The position numbers and the translations under genes are program-made. A DNA stretch of 64,000 nucleotides. Source: Oceanicoccus sagamiensis (GTDB lineage Bacteria > Pseudomonadota > Gammaproteobacteria > Pseudomonadales > Dasaniaceae). Positions 28,580-37,945 of the stretch are shown here, one piece after another. Position 1 is the stretch's first letter. The number at the start of each line of letters is the position of its first letter. The notes under the pieces are model-generated. The model made no database searches. It was not told where the DNA came from and saw nothing but the letters and a program-made list of their open reading frames with translations. The stretch is taken from NCBI RefSeq assembly GCF_002117105.1, contig NZ_CP019343.1, forward strand, positions 1,860,001 to 1,924,000, in the 5' to 3' direction.

Positions 28580-30564
28580 TTAACCGCTTCAGCGGCAGCT
28601 TTTTTATCATCTTGATTGGCAGCGGGTGCAGGCAAGGTATAACGAATGCTGCGCGCGTTGTTATCGACTTCTTTAACGGTTACTTCAATAGGCTGATTTA
28701 ATTCAATGGTTTGTGATTTGCTGGTTAAACGCAAACGCATGGGGTCAAAGCTGTATTTCTCTTCCAGCAACCGCGTTTCAACAAACCCTTCAATTAAATG
28801 CTCATCCAATCTAACTGTAAAGCCATTGCTGTTAATCTGGGAAATAGTGCCCATAAACGTTTGACCAATAAAGGGCTGCATAAACTGGCATTTTAGCCAT
28901 TGCTCCATTTGATAGCGAGCCTGACGAGAATGATCTTGCCCCTGCTGAATAATAGCCAGATCTTGCGGTTTTACCGCAACGGTTTCACGCGGTTTGATTT
29001 TACTTTTCAGTAAACGATGAACCGTTAAATCACTGTATTTTCTAATCGGTGAAGTAAAGGTCGTATATTTGTCCAAACCCATTCCGTAATGGGGTAAGAC
29101 ATCAGTGCTTAAGCGGCTGCGCTCCAGCAAGCGACTTAATACTTGTCGCAAGGGAAACGCCAGCTTGTCATCATCAATACTTTTCATTAATTGCTGATAG
29201 CCAGCAGGTGTTGAGAAATCAGTATTTGTTAATGATAATTGTTCTTCTGCCAATTTTTTCACATCCGCTAAACGCTCACTGCGAAAGCCAGGGTGGCTAA
29301 TAAAAATTCCCTGGCCATCTAGCATATCAGCAGCACAACAATTGGCGGCAATCATGCATTCTTCAATTAATTGATGGGCGCTGGATTTTTGAACCGGTTC
29401 TATATGATCAATTTTACGCTGTGAATTAAGCACTAAACGGTATTCCTGTCGATTAGGGATCACCAGGTTATGTTCTTGTCTTTGACTTAATAGAGCGGCA
29501 GACACTGCTTTTAAGGTAAGCAGTGTTGCTTTGTTGTTATGGCAATCAGTCAGGCTGTCATCTTCACCATTCTGATCTAAAAAGGCAGAAACATCCTGAT
29601 AGCTTAGTTTAGCTTTAGAGCTAACCATCGCTTCAATAATCTTATAGCTGGATAGCTTGCCCTGTTGGTCAATCTCCATTTGGCAAACTAAGGCTGGCCT
29701 GGCGGTATTCGGTGTTAAGGAGCATAAATGATTAGCCAGTTCTTCTGGCAACATAGGCACAGGACGGCCCGGCATATAGGTCGAGGTTGCACGCTGGCGC
29801 GCCAGCTTATCGAGTTCGGAATCCACAGCAATTCTTGCGCTGGGGTCGGCAATAGCCACCTGTAGTTGCCAACCCTGTTCAGTGCTTTGTACAAACAAGG
29901 CATCATCCATATCCATAGTGCTGGCAGCATCAATAGTCACAAAGGGTAGCAGGGTTAAATCTTCACGACCGTTGGTGTCAACCTCTAATAATGACTCTTG
30001 CCATTTATCGGGCCAGGCGGGTTCCAGTTGAAATTTGCTAACAACATAGTCGCCTTCAATGCCGGTTTTATCCGCAGCGCCTATCACCTCAGTAATTTTG
30101 GCCTGGGGCTTGGCTTGAGGGTAGGGGTGGCGGTTAATTCTGCAACGGATAAAATCGTTGGGCTTGGCATCTTTGCGGGCTTGCGGTGGGATAAAAATCC
30201 AGCGATTTAAATTGGGCACATCCGGCTCAACAAAATGCCCTTTGCCCTTAACAATATAACGGCCGGTAAATTCTTTTAGTGGTGAGTTAATTAATTTTTC
30301 TAAAGTACCGCTGACTTTGGCTTTGGCATCTTTATTTTCTTGCTGGGTGGTAATCAGAATTTTGACTGTATCCCCGGGAAATACTTTTTGCATTTCATCA
30401 GGGTTAATAAAAATTTCCCGGCCGTCATCTAAAATTACAAACCCAAATTTTCTTTGTGTGCCTTTAACAATGCCTACAGCGTATTCTTTGCTGTCTTCAA
30501 TATTTTGTTTGAGCTGTTTAAGCTGGGAGAGGGTGTCCTTGTCTAACATACTAATGTGTACCAC
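28576..30564 (-). CDS. RNase II/VacB-family 3'-5' exoribonuclease
   Basis: The 662-residue protein has a cold-shock-like N-terminal OB domain (about 25-75, GTQRKFGFVILDDGREIFI), the RNB catalytic domain with TIDAASTMDMDDALF giving the four metal-binding Asp, and SPIRKYSDLTVHRLL. It ends with a C-terminal S1-like domain (FMGTISQINSNGFTVRL). Such enzymes degrade single-stranded RNA. Its size is nearer RNase II (about 640 residues) than RNase R (about 800), and it lacks the long basic tail of RNase R, so rnb is the better guess. ATG start at 30564. Confidence 0.87.
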   Translation of the reverse strand: MVHISMLDKDTLSQLKQLKQNIEDSKEYAVGIVKGTQRKFGFVILDDGREIFINPDEMQKVFPGDTVKILITTQQENKDAKAKVSGTLEKLINSPLKEFTGRYIVKGKGHFVEPDVPNLNRWIFIPPQARKDAKPNDFIRCRINRHPYPQAKPQAKITEVIGAADKTGIEGDYVVSKFQLEPAWPDKWQESLLEVDTNGREDLTLLPFVTIDAASTMDMDDALFVQSTEQGWQLQVAIADPSARIAVDSELDKLARQRATSTYMPGRPVPMLPEELANHLCSLTPNTARPALVCQMEIDQQGKLSSYKIIEAMVSSKAKLSYQDVSAFLDQNGEDDSLTDCHNNKATLLTLKAVSAALLSQRQEHNLVIPNRQEYRLVLNSQRKIDHIEPVQKSSAHQLIEECMIAANCCAADMLDGQGIFISHPGFRSERLADVKKLAEEQLSLTNTDFSTPAGYQQLMKSIDDDKLAFPLRQVLSRLLERSRLSTDVLPHYGMGLDKYTTFTSPIRKYSDLTVHRLLKSKIKPRETVAVKPQDLAIIQQGQDHSRQARYQMEQWLKCQFMQPFIGQTFMGTISQINSNGFTVRLDEHLIEGFVETRLLEEKYSFDPMRLRLTSKSQTIELNQPIEVTVKEVDNNARSIRYTLPAPAANQDDKKAAAEAVN

Positions 30565-31073
30565 GAGCTTTTCTAATAGTGAGGGGCGCTATAACACCAC
30601 CTCTTTGTTTGGGAGGCATAGACTAGCTGATATTTGCATAAAAGTCAGTCGATATGGCCATTCAATAGCCTTATTAGGCCAATAGTTTAAGGGGGCTTGT
30701 TATTCGGATGGTTGATCTAGCTGTCGGCCGCTTAATCGCCGGCTGAATCGTTTAATTACTGAACATTTGTGGCTAATTGGCCGCGCTGGGCCAGTAATAG
30801 GTTGACAATATCCTGGCATCTTTTAATAATCGAGGCACATGCACCGGCTATGGGTTCTGCCATTGCTTCTTTTGCGATTACTGCAATTTCGCAGGGTGCT
30901 TGTGAGGGGTCACCAACCATACCTCACAACACAATGCACTCTTTTGACTCACCCGAGTCACTACTTCTTACACCTTGCTTATCTATGCCTTGTTCGGCCG
31001 CTCTGTCAGCGGCTGTTAACCTGCTGTACTCCTCTTATTAATACCTTTAATAACAAAGACCGGAGCTTTATCG
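30565..31073. other. 509-base divergent gap between the RNase gene and phoH
   Basis: This is the longest gap in the window. It must hold promoters for both divergent neighbours, but no strong sigma-70 pair is obvious. It contains a possible small minus-strand gene (30756-30920) and the interrupted palindrome TGACTC-ACCC-GAGTCA (30945-30960), which lies 25 bases upstream of that gene's start and could be an operator or hairpin. No repeat of the REP-like family is present. Confidence 0.5.
30756..30920 (-). CDS. Possible small protein, 54 residues, unknown
   Basis: ATG 30920 opens a frame ending at TAA 30756-30758. The product starts MVGDPSQAPCEIAVIAKEAM and continues with alternating hydrophobic and charged residues compatible with an amphipathic helical protein. 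The base pattern looks coding: the opposite strand gives an Ala/Ser-rich shadow frame (30769-31041) of the sort real genes cast. Against it, an in-frame stop lies two codons upstream and GAGGT abuts the ATG too closely to be a good ribosome site. It may be a gene remnant. Confidence 0.35.
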   Translation of the reverse strand: MVGDPSQAPCEIAVIAKEAMAEPIAGACASIIKRCQDIVNLLLAQRGQLATNVQ

Positions 31074-32459
31074 ATGGAAAAAATATTTGTCCTTGATACC
31101 AATGTGCTACTGCATGACCCCATGGCGCTCTATGCCTTTAAAGAGCATAAAATCGTTATCCCCATGACCGTATTGGAGGAACTGGATACCATCAAAGACA
31201 GAAAAGATAAGGATGTTAGCCGCGAAGCCAGAATAGCCATTAATGCCATCGATGCTGTATTAAGCGACGCCTCCCCCAAGGCGATACAAGAGGGTGTGGA
31301 TATTGTCGACGCCAAAGGCGGTAGTGTCACCGGTTGTCTGGCCATCTTTCCTGATCAACTGATCAGTCATGATAATGAAGCTCCCTATCTCGATGGCTCC
31401 CCCCAGCAGGCCAATGACAACCGGATTATCAATGTAGCCCTGCATCTGCAAACTCATAATGACGGTAAATATGTCTGCCTGGTCACCAAAGATATCAATA
31501 TGCGTCTCAAGGCCAAGGGTTCCGGCTTAGAAAATGTAGAAGACTATCGCAAAGATCGAGTGATAGAAGATATCGAACTGATGTCCAAAGGCTATGAAAC
31601 GTTGGAGGGGGATTTTTGGGATAGGGTGGAGACGGTGAAATCGGTGCAGAAGGGCAAGGCCACCATGCATGTGATTGACCGCGCTATTTTACCAGAAGCC
31701 TATCCGCAGATGTTCGTCTGCGACGACGGCGATTTTGTGGGGCTGGTACGTGAGGTGGACAACGACTCTATCCATATTCAGCAACTTAGCCGCGACCGGT
31801 TAATGTCACAACAGTTATGGGGGTTGACTCCGCGTAATATTGAGCAGGCCATGGCTTTTTTTCTAGTGCAGTGTGACGATATTGATATGACCGCATTAAC
31901 GGGGCCTGCGGGTTCAGGCAAGACGCTGATTGCTTTGGCTTATGGCCTGCATGCGATTATGGAAGAGAAGCGTTATGACAAATTAATTGTGGCGCGTAAT
32001 ACGCCGCCGATTGCAGAGGATATTGGATTTTTACCGGGCACAGAAGAAGAAAAAATGGCGCCATGGCTGGCGGCCTTTGAAGACAATCTGGAAGTGTTGC
32101 ATGGCCATGATGAATCACCCTATGGCAGTATTGATTATATTAAAGAGCGAGCCAATATTCAGTTTAAGTCGCTGAACTTTATGCGGGGCCGTTCCTTTAA
32201 TAATGCGTATATTATTATTGATGAATGCCAGGGCTTAACCCAGTTTCAGCTAAAGTCGATTATTACTCGGGTAGGGGTTAATTCTAAAATTGTGGTGCTG
32301 GGTAATTTGGCGCAGATTGATAATAAATATATTACGCCGGTAACTTCAGGGTTAACTTATCTGGTTGAGAAGAGTAAGGATTTTGAGCATGCCGGGATTA
32401 TGCATGTGAGCGGGATTGAGCGGTCGAGGCTTGCGGAGTTTGCCGAGGAGAATTTGTAA
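31074..32459 (+). CDS. PIN-PhoH family ATPase/RNase
   Basis: The 461-residue protein joins an N-terminal PIN nuclease domain (LDTNVLLHDP at 7-16, EELDTIK at 35-41, TKDINMR at 138-144, supplying acidic residues) to a PhoH ATPase with Walker A GPAGSGKT (277-284), NTPPIAEDIGFLPGTEEEKM and Walker B IIIDECQ (about 388). PIN-PhoH (PhoH2) proteins have been shown in other bacteria to unwind and cut RNA and are often linked to toxin-like control. A GACCGGAG site precedes the ATG. It is divergent from an RNase II-family gene, so two RNA-decay enzymes face each other. Confidence 0.9.
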   Translation: MEKIFVLDTNVLLHDPMALYAFKEHKIVIPMTVLEELDTIKDRKDKDVSREARIAINAIDAVLSDASPKAIQEGVDIVDAKGGSVTGCLAIFPDQLISHDNEAPYLDGSPQQANDNRIINVALHLQTHNDGKYVCLVTKDINMRLKAKGSGLENVEDYRKDRVIEDIELMSKGYETLEGDFWDRVETVKSVQKGKATMHVIDRAILPEAYPQMFVCDDGDFVGLVREVDNDSIHIQQLSRDRLMSQQLWGLTPRNIEQAMAFFLVQCDDIDMTALTGPAGSGKTLIALAYGLHAIMEEKRYDKLIVARNTPPIAEDIGFLPGTEEEKMAPWLAAFEDNLEVLHGHDESPYGSIDYIKERANIQFKSLNFMRGRSFNNAYIIIDECQGLTQFQLKSIITRVGVNSKIVVLGNLAQIDNKYITPVTSGLTYLVEKSKDFEHAGIMHVSGIERSRLAEFAEENL

Positions 32460-32473
32460 GAGATTTTGTAAAA

Positions 32474-32499
32474 GGTGGAGGCTTATCTACCCCTCCACC
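32474..32499. terminator. Hairpin between convergent phoH and tatC, likely terminator
   Basis: GGTGGAGG (32474-32481) and CCTCCACC (32492-32499) form an 8-base-pair stem with a 10-base loop that contains the tatC stop codon. On the plus strand GGCCCCATTTTTTT follows; on the minus strand a mixed T/A tract follows. It could serve both genes, better for phoH. Confidence 0.6.
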
Positions 32500-33248
32500 G
32501 GCCCCATTTTTTTGGTGCCAATAAAGCGCCCAAAGAAAACACCAACCTCAAATAACATCCACATAGGAATGGCTAATAGTGCTTGGGAAATAATATCCGG
32601 TGGCGTTAACAACATGCCAAATATAAAACACCCCACCACGATATAGGGGCGCTTCTCTGCCAGTGCTTGCGGCGTAGTAATGCCGGCCCAAATTAATAAC
32701 AGCGTAGCAATCGGAATTTCAAAGGCGATACCAAAGGCAAAGAACAGTTTTAAAGTAATATCCAGAAAGCGCGCGATATCCGGTGTATAGCTAACCCCTT
32801 CTGGGCCAACGCCACTAAAGAAACCGAATACCAGAGGGAAAACCACATAATAGGCAAAGGCCAGGCCGGCATAGAAAAGTAAAATGCTGGAGATTAAGAG
32901 GGGAATCGCAACGCGTTTTTCTGATTGATACATGCCCGGTGCGATAAAGCCCCACACTTGATAGAGAATCATTGGCATCGCCACAACAATTGAAGCGACC
33001 AGGGTTAATTTAAAGGGTGTTAAAAACGGAGATGCGACTTCAGTCGCAATCATACTGGTGCCTTCCGGCAGCAGGGAGCGCAGCGGCTCAGAGACAAAAT
33101 AGTAAATATCGTTGGCGAAGTAGAATAGGCATAAGAAAACAAACAATATCGTTAACACACTGCGCAGTAGGCGGTCACGCAGTTCGGTCAGGTGGGTGAC
33201 CAGCGGTTGGGCCTGATCGTCTTCTTGAGGGTTTTGGCTGTCGCTCAT
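32487..33248 (-). CDS. tatC: Sec-independent translocase subunit TatC
   Basis: The 253-residue protein has six predicted transmembrane helices. N-terminal [17 protein letters not shown] holds the substrate-receptor region, and [13 protein letters not shown] and the [15 protein letters not shown] stretch are family-typical. TatC recognises the twin-arginine signal and forms the core of the folded-protein export channel. Its start overlaps the tatB stop by four bases. The loop of a hairpin covers its stop codon. Confidence 0.97.
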   Translation of the reverse strand: MSDSQNPQEDDQAQPLVTHLTELRDRLLRSVLTILFVFLCLFYFANDIYYFVSEPLRSLLPEGTSMIATEVASPFLTPFKLTLVASIVVAMPMILYQVWGFIAPGMYQSEKRVAIPLLISSILLFYAGLAFAYYVVFPLVFGFFSGVGPEGVSYTPDIARFLDITLKLFFAFGIAFEIPIATLLLIWAGITTPQALAEKRPYIVVGCFIFGMLLTPPDIISQALLAIPMWMLFEVGVFFGRFIGTKKMGPVEG

Positions 33249-33604
33249 GTTTGAGGCTTATCGTCAGTCGATTTGTTCTCGTCTGCACTGATAATATCTT
33301 CTACATCATATTGCAGTTTATCGAGATCGGGTTTGAGTTCTGCGGCGGTTTCTTGAAAGCTGTCTTGCAGGTCGCTTTTGGTTTTGGCCAGGCTTTCCAT
33401 AATGGTTTCATTATGGATTTGCTGTTTGATTTCGTCTGCACCCACTTCCCGTTCAATTTCAGATTTAATCTGGTTAAAGCTACGGCGTATGCGAGAGATA
33501 AACAAAGTCGCACTACGCACAGCGCCGGGCAGGCGTTCCGGCCCCATAATAAGCAGGGACAGAATACCGATTAGCAGTAGTTCCAGAAAACCAATATCGA
33601 ACAT
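33245..33604 (-). CDS. tatB: Twin-arginine translocase subunit TatB
   Basis: The 119-residue protein has the short N-terminal helix [31 protein letters not shown], with the TatB-type Glu-8 and GPERLP hinge. An amphipathic helix and a long acidic charged tail (about 50-119) follow. It hands substrates from TatC to TatA. It overlaps tatC and is 28 bases after tatA, all in one unit. Confidence 0.95.
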   Translation of the reverse strand: MFDIGFLELLLIGILSLLIMGPERLPGAVRSATLFISRIRRSFNQIKSEIEREVGADEIKQQIHNETIMESLAKTKSDLQDSFQETAAELKPDLDKLQYDVEDIISADENKSTDDKPQT

Positions 33605-33632
33605 AGATTAATAACTAATTAGCAGAGGTGGG

Positions 33633-33851
33633 CTATGACTTTTCTTCGTCGGCTTTTTCAGCTTTGGCGTCGATATTGTCGAGGCTTTCATCAGACTCGT
33701 CTTTTTTGTCATCGCTCATGCTGTTTTTAAAACCTTTAATAGCTTCACCTAAATCACCGCCCATATTGCGCAGGCGTTTGGTGCCAAATAGCATCACGAC
33801 AATGGCCAAAATAATCAATAATTGCCAAATGCTGATTCCACCGATTCCCAT
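33633..33851 (-). CDS. tatA: Twin-arginine translocase subunit TatA
   Basis: The 72-residue protein shows [20 protein letters not shown], the [21 protein letters not shown] hinge and amphipathic helix, and a short charged tail. TatA oligomers form the pore-like part of the translocase. First of the tatABC genes, 29 bases downstream of hisE. Confidence 0.96.
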   Translation of the reverse strand: MGIGGISIWQLLIILAIVVMLFGTKRLRNMGGDLGEAIKGFKNSMSDDKKDESDESLDNIDAKAEKADEEKS

Positions 33852-33880
33852 AACTGTTCTCCGAGTATTCTGTAATAAAG

Positions 33881-34213
33881 TTATTTGTTTCTTGATGCTT
33901 TTTCGTCGATGCCGGATAGACCAAAACGGCGGGCCAGTTCGTCTAAAACCGCATCACTGTCTTCGCCGAGGTGTGACAACATCACCAGTGAGTGAAACCA
34001 CAGGTCGGCGGTTTCATAGATCACATCTTTATTGTCGCCGCTATGCTCGGCATCTTTGGCGGCGATAATGGCTTCGTTCGCCTCTTCGCCCACTTTTTCT
34101 AAAATCTTATTTAAGCCTTTATGGTGCAGACTGGCCACATAGGAGGATTCGGGATCAGCGTTTTGTTTGCGCTGTTCCAGCAGGTCTGCCAATGTTTTTA
34201 GTACGTCGCTCAT
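33881..34213 (-). CDS. hisE: Phosphoribosyl-ATP pyrophosphatase
   Basis: The 110-residue MazG-fold enzyme acts at the second step of histidine synthesis. Visible are [22 protein letters not shown], the metal-binding [15 protein letters not shown] and [18 protein letters not shown]. It is a separate protein from HisI, unlike the E. coli fusion, and the hisI-hisE-tatABC linkage matches Pseudomonas. Confidence 0.96.
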   Translation of the reverse strand: MSDVLKTLADLLEQRKQNADPESSYVASLHHKGLNKILEKVGEEANEAIIAAKDAEHSGDNKDVIYETADLWFHSLVMLSHLGEDSDAVLDELARRFGLSGIDEKASRNK

Positions 34214-34242
34214 AATTGCTTCTTATGTTGGGTTTACGGTAC

Positions 34243-34656
34243 TTACTTTGAATAAATATCGCTAGGGTCTTTAATAACCTTTTCGACTGTCTGCCAGACA
34301 TTGTTCTCCAGACGTCGATAAAAGCAGCTGCGCCGGCCGGTATGGCAGGCAATGCCGCCAATTTGCTCCACCTTTAGAATAATCACATCTTCGTCGCAAT
34401 CAATACGGATTTCCTTGATGGACTGCACATGTCCCGACTCTTCGCCTTTGCGCCAGAGCTTTTGCCGTGACCGTGACCAGTAGATGGCCCGCTGTTCCTG
34501 TACCGTTAAGGCCAGTGATTCCCGGTTCATCCAGGCAAACATCAGGATATCATTGGTTTCGGCATCCTGGGCGATAGCCGGCACCAGACCGTCACTGGTC
34601 CAGCGGACTTGCTCTAGAAATTGCCGGGTCATATCGGTTGTGGTGCTTTCGGTCAT
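34243..34656 (-). CDS. hisI: Phosphoribosyl-AMP cyclohydrolase
   Basis: The 137-residue enzyme opens the purine ring of PR-AMP in histidine synthesis. Family motifs are [34 protein letters not shown], the metal site [13 protein letters not shown] and [14 protein letters not shown] 34656 gives eight extra residues compared with the internal MTRQFLEQ start, and either is possible. It precedes hisE by 29 bases. Confidence 0.95.
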   Translation of the reverse strand: MTESTTTDMTRQFLEQVRWTSDGLVPAIAQDAETNDILMFAWMNRESLALTVQEQRAIYWSRSRQKLWRKGEESGHVQSIKEIRIDCDEDVIILKVEQIGGIACHTGRRSCFYRRLENNVWQTVEKVIKDPSDIYSK

Positions 34657-34708
34657 GGGTGGCTATCGCCTTAGCGTGCTTGAGTGGGGGCATTATGCCA
34701 TAGAAGGT

Positions 34709-36361
34709 TTAGCGTCGCAGCCATAGTACAGCGGCAATCGCGGCTAGCGCCCAGGCTGAGGTCGATACATCATTGAGGTCGAATAAGGCATCGGAGATCC
34801 CGCCACCGGAGAACAAAGGGCTAACGGCGGCCAGCGCCAGCAGCACAACCACAGCCAGCGTATTGCTTCGGCGGCGGTCGCTTTGCAGCTGTTGTTCTAA
34901 TTGCTGGATTTGTAGCTGCTGTTGCTCGTTGCTGGCCTGCAATTGTTTGGCTTGCTGCAAGCTATCCAGCACCGCCTGAGGCAGCTGAGGTAATTGCTCC
35001 AGCCAGCCGGGCACATGTTTGCTCAGCCGTTTATAGATACCGCTGGGGGCATAGCGGTCTTTCAGCCATTGCTCCAAAAAGGGTTGGGCAGTATCCCAGA
35101 GGTTAAGTTGGGGGTAGAGTTCACGGCCCAGACCTTCGATATTGAGCATGGTTTTTTGCAGCAGAATTAAAGAGGGCTGCACTTCCATTTCAAAGCGGCG
35201 GGCGGTTTGAAACAGATAGATTAATAATTGGCCAAAGGAGATTTCTGCAATGGGCTTTTCAAAGATGGGCTCACAGGCGCTGCGGATGGCTGATTCAAAT
35301 TCATTGACTTTGGTATGGGGCGGAACCCAGCCACACTCCACATGCAGCTCAGCCACTAAGCGGTAATCCCGCTGGAACATCGCTAATAAATTTCTGGCGA
35401 TATAGTACTGGTCGGAGTCGCTCAGTGAGCCAATAATGGCGCAGTCGATACCGATATACTGCGGTGTCTCAGGATGCTTTCGTGAAACAAAAATATTGCC
35501 TGGGTGCATATCCGCATGAAAGAAGCTATCGCGCAGTACCTGGGTAAAAAAGATTTCAACGCCGCGCTCGGCCAATAATTTCATATTGGTGTTTTGGGCT
35601 TCCAGTGCTTTTACGTCGGTAACCGGAATACCGTGAATGCGCTCCATGGTCAGCACTTTATGGTTGGTATAGTCCCAGTGCACTTCCGGCACATAGAGCA
35701 TATCCGAGTGTTCAAAGTTGCGGCGCAGTTGGGCGGTATTGGCCCCTTCATGTTGTAGGTCTAATTCGTCGAGAATGGTGTGCTGGTAATCCTCTACCAC
35801 TTCGGTGGGACGTAAGCGGCGGCCATCGGGCAAATACTTTTCAATGAATTTCGCGATACTAAAAAGCAGCTTAATATCCTGGCGAATGGTTTTATCAATG
35901 CCGGGACGAATCACTTTAACAACGACGTCTTCGCCGCTATGCAAAGTGGCTGCATGCACTTGAGCGACGGAGGCTGAGGCCATGGGCTCTGGTTCAAATT
36001 CGGCAAACAGTTCATTCACCGGTTTTTCCAGTGCGGTTTCGATAATATCTATGGCATCTTGCGACGGGAATGGTGGTACTTGGTCCTGTAGCTTTGCCAG
36101 CTCATCAATCAGATCATCCGCCAATAAATCGCGACGGGTAGAGAGCATTTGCCCAAATTTAACAAAGACCGGGCCCAGGGCTTCCAGCGATAAACGTAAA
36201 CGCTCGCCGCGAGATTGTTTCGGGGCAGGCAATAAACGCCAGGGGGCGATAGCAAATAGCGTGCTTAGCCCGGAAGGTAATTGATCGGCATCGACAAAGG
36301 TGTCCAGCCGATAACGGAGGGCAACACTGGCAATTTTACTAAGTCGTTGGGTACGAGACAC
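34709..36361 (-). CDS. ubiB: Ubiquinone biosynthesis protein UbiB (atypical kinase/ATPase)
   Basis: The 550-residue ADCK/ABC1-family protein has the family's KxGQ element ([17 protein letters not shown], about residues 70-86), the Ala-rich loop [11 protein letters not shown], and catalytic-like [13 protein letters not shown] and [11 protein letters not shown]. Two C-terminal hydrophobic helices anchor it to the membrane (about 500-550), preceded by a Gln-rich coiled coil (about 465-495). In the last string the usual DFG-like Asp-Phe reads DCA. UbiB supports coenzyme Q synthesis by ATP-dependent handling of lipid intermediates. It is three bases after ubiJ. Confidence 0.95.
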   Translation of the reverse strand: MSRTQRLSKIASVALRYRLDTFVDADQLPSGLSTLFAIAPWRLLPAPKQSRGERLRLSLEALGPVFVKFGQMLSTRRDLLADDLIDELAKLQDQVPPFPSQDAIDIIETALEKPVNELFAEFEPEPMASASVAQVHAATLHSGEDVVVKVIRPGIDKTIRQDIKLLFSIAKFIEKYLPDGRRLRPTEVVEDYQHTILDELDLQHEGANTAQLRRNFEHSDMLYVPEVHWDYTNHKVLTMERIHGIPVTDVKALEAQNTNMKLLAERGVEIFFTQVLRDSFFHADMHPGNIFVSRKHPETPQYIGIDCAIIGSLSDSDQYYIARNLLAMFQRDYRLVAELHVECGWVPPHTKVNEFESAIRSACEPIFEKPIAEISFGQLLIYLFQTARRFEMEVQPSLILLQKTMLNIEGLGRELYPQLNLWDTAQPFLEQWLKDRYAPSGIYKRLSKHVPGWLEQLPQLPQAVLDSLQQAKQLQASNEQQQLQIQQLEQQLQSDRRRSNTLAVVVLLALAAVSPLFSGGGISDALFDLNDVSTSAWALAAIAAVLWLRR

Positions 36362-36363
36362 GA

Positions 36364-37011
36364 TTATCCTTGAGGGTTTAAACGCTGTTTAAGTTTTTGA
36401 ATTTGCGCGTTAAGTCGGTCGGTACGCATAGCAAGCTGGTCAATATCGTTTAGAAAATGATCCACCTGCCAGCGCGGCGGTACCAGGTCGCTCTCTTCAA
36501 CAATATATTCGTCCACTTGTCGCTTAATGCCTTGTAAGGCCTGTAAGCCAAAGCGAAAACCCTGACGAATATTTCGGCCCAGTTGATGGCCAATCACATC
36601 GCCAAAAATAGAGGCTAAAGGGGCTTCCCAATCTATATCGAGTTGCTTAAGAATTTTTTGCAGGCTGATGAGTGCCTGGCTATCACCGTGAAGTTCCAGT
36701 TCACCATTAATTAAGGCGCTGGCGGGATCGGCTGACGTTGCCAACTTGGTAAATTCGTTAAAGCTACCGGTTAAGGCGGTATCGGCGGTGCCATCATAAA
36801 AACCGCAGAGACGAATGTCGCCATTGCCGGGAATCAGATAAAGGCTTAGCTCCGGCGAACTGCAATGCAGTAAAAACACATGGTCTTGCAGCTCAGCCAA
36901 TTTATTCAGGGTGGAGGGGTCGAGTTTCAGGGCGGCATTTATCGCCGCTTCCAGCGCGCCAATAGCCGCGGTATGCAGGGTTGTGCTAACTACCTTGGCT
37001 TGTGCACTCAT
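36364..37011 (-). CDS. ubiJ: Ubiquinone biosynthesis accessory factor UbiJ (SCP2 lipid-binding domain)
   Basis: The 215-residue protein has an N-terminal SCP2-like lipid-binding domain ([23 protein letters not shown]...[12 protein letters not shown]) and a C-terminal helical tail with [28 protein letters not shown]. In E. coli UbiJ organises the soluble coenzyme Q metabolon with UbiK. Its ATG overlaps the ubiE stop by four bases, so the ubiE-ubiJ-ubiB order is tightly coupled. Confidence 0.93.
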   Translation of the reverse strand: MSAQAKVVSTTLHTAAIGALEAAINAALKLDPSTLNKLAELQDHVFLLHCSSPELSLYLIPGNGDIRLCGFYDGTADTALTGSFNEFTKLATSADPASALINGELELHGDSQALISLQKILKQLDIDWEAPLASIFGDVIGHQLGRNIRQGFRFGLQALQGIKRQVDEYIVEESDLVPPRWQVDHFLNDIDQLAMRTDRLNAQIQKLKQRLNPQG

Positions 37012-37763
37012 GCTTTTAAGCCTTTATGCACGGCGACAATCCCTCCGGTCATATTATGGTATTCACAGCGGGCAAAGCCGGCATCTTCCATCATGGCTTT
37101 CAGGGTGTCCTGATCGGGGTGCATACGGATACTTTCCGCCAGATAGCGGTAGCTCTCTTCATCATCCGCCACCAGCTTGCCGATTTTGGGCAGCAGATTA
37201 AAGGAATAGTTATCGTAGACTTTGCTTAGCAGCTCATTTTCCGGCTTGGAGAACTCCAGTACTAATAGCCGGCCACCGGGTTTAAGCACCCGCAGCATGG
37301 AGCGCAGAGCCTTATCTTTATCGGTGACATTGCGCAGGCCAAAGGCGATGGTAATACAGTCAAAGGTATTATCCGGAAAGGGCAGGGCTTCGGCATTGGC
37401 CTGAGCATATTCAATATTGCTCACCAGTCCCAGATCGGTCAGCTTATCGCGGCCGACTTTAAGCATGGAATCATTGATATCCGCCAGTACCACGCGGCCC
37501 TCAGCTCCTACGATCTTACTGAACTTTGCTGCTAAATCCCCCGTTCCTCCGGCAATATCCAAAACCTGATGTCCTGGGCGCACGCCGGAGATTTCAAGGG
37601 TAAATCGCTTCCAGATACGGTGGATACCCGCCGACATCAGGTCGTTCATCACATCATATTTGGCGGCTACAGAGTGGAATACACCGGCTACCATTCCGGC
37701 CTTTTGGGTGCTTTCTACAGTCTTAAAGCCAAAATGGGTACTGTTGGAATCTGAATCGGACAT
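37008..37763 (-). CDS. ubiE: Ubiquinone/menaquinone C-methyltransferase UbiE
   Basis: The 251-residue class I methyltransferase contains [26 protein letters not shown], the SAM motif [15 protein letters not shown] and the family signature [38 protein letters not shown] (in parts). It methylates the benzoquinol ring in coenzyme Q synthesis. First gene of the ubiE-ubiJ-ubiB-hisI-hisE-tatABC run. Confidence 0.97.
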   Translation of the reverse strand: MSDSDSNSTHFGFKTVESTQKAGMVAGVFHSVAAKYDVMNDLMSAGIHRIWKRFTLEISGVRPGHQVLDIAGGTGDLAAKFSKIVGAEGRVVLADINDSMLKVGRDKLTDLGLVSNIEYAQANAEALPFPDNTFDCITIAFGLRNVTDKDKALRSMLRVLKPGGRLLVLEFSKPENELLSKVYDNYSFNLLPKIGKLVADDEESYRYLAESIRMHPDQDTLKAMMEDAGFARCEYHNMTGGIVAVHKGLKA

Positions 37764-37945
37764 GGTGATTGCTATATATCTGTCTATGCTAGGAATAGGC
37801 CGCTTATTGTAGCGATTATCAGCATAAAAGCTATGGATAGAGTACCCTTAAAGAATCAGGGAGCAATCCGGGGCCTAATTCGGTAGACTGCTTGCCGCCT
37901 ACTTTGGCTTGTACCCATTTGGCTCAATACTACTTAGGAACCTGA

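Noticed and set aside
30769-31041. 90-residue plus-strand frame in the RNase/phoH gap
   Set aside because: Low-quality composition; the opposite-strand frame looks more protein-like.
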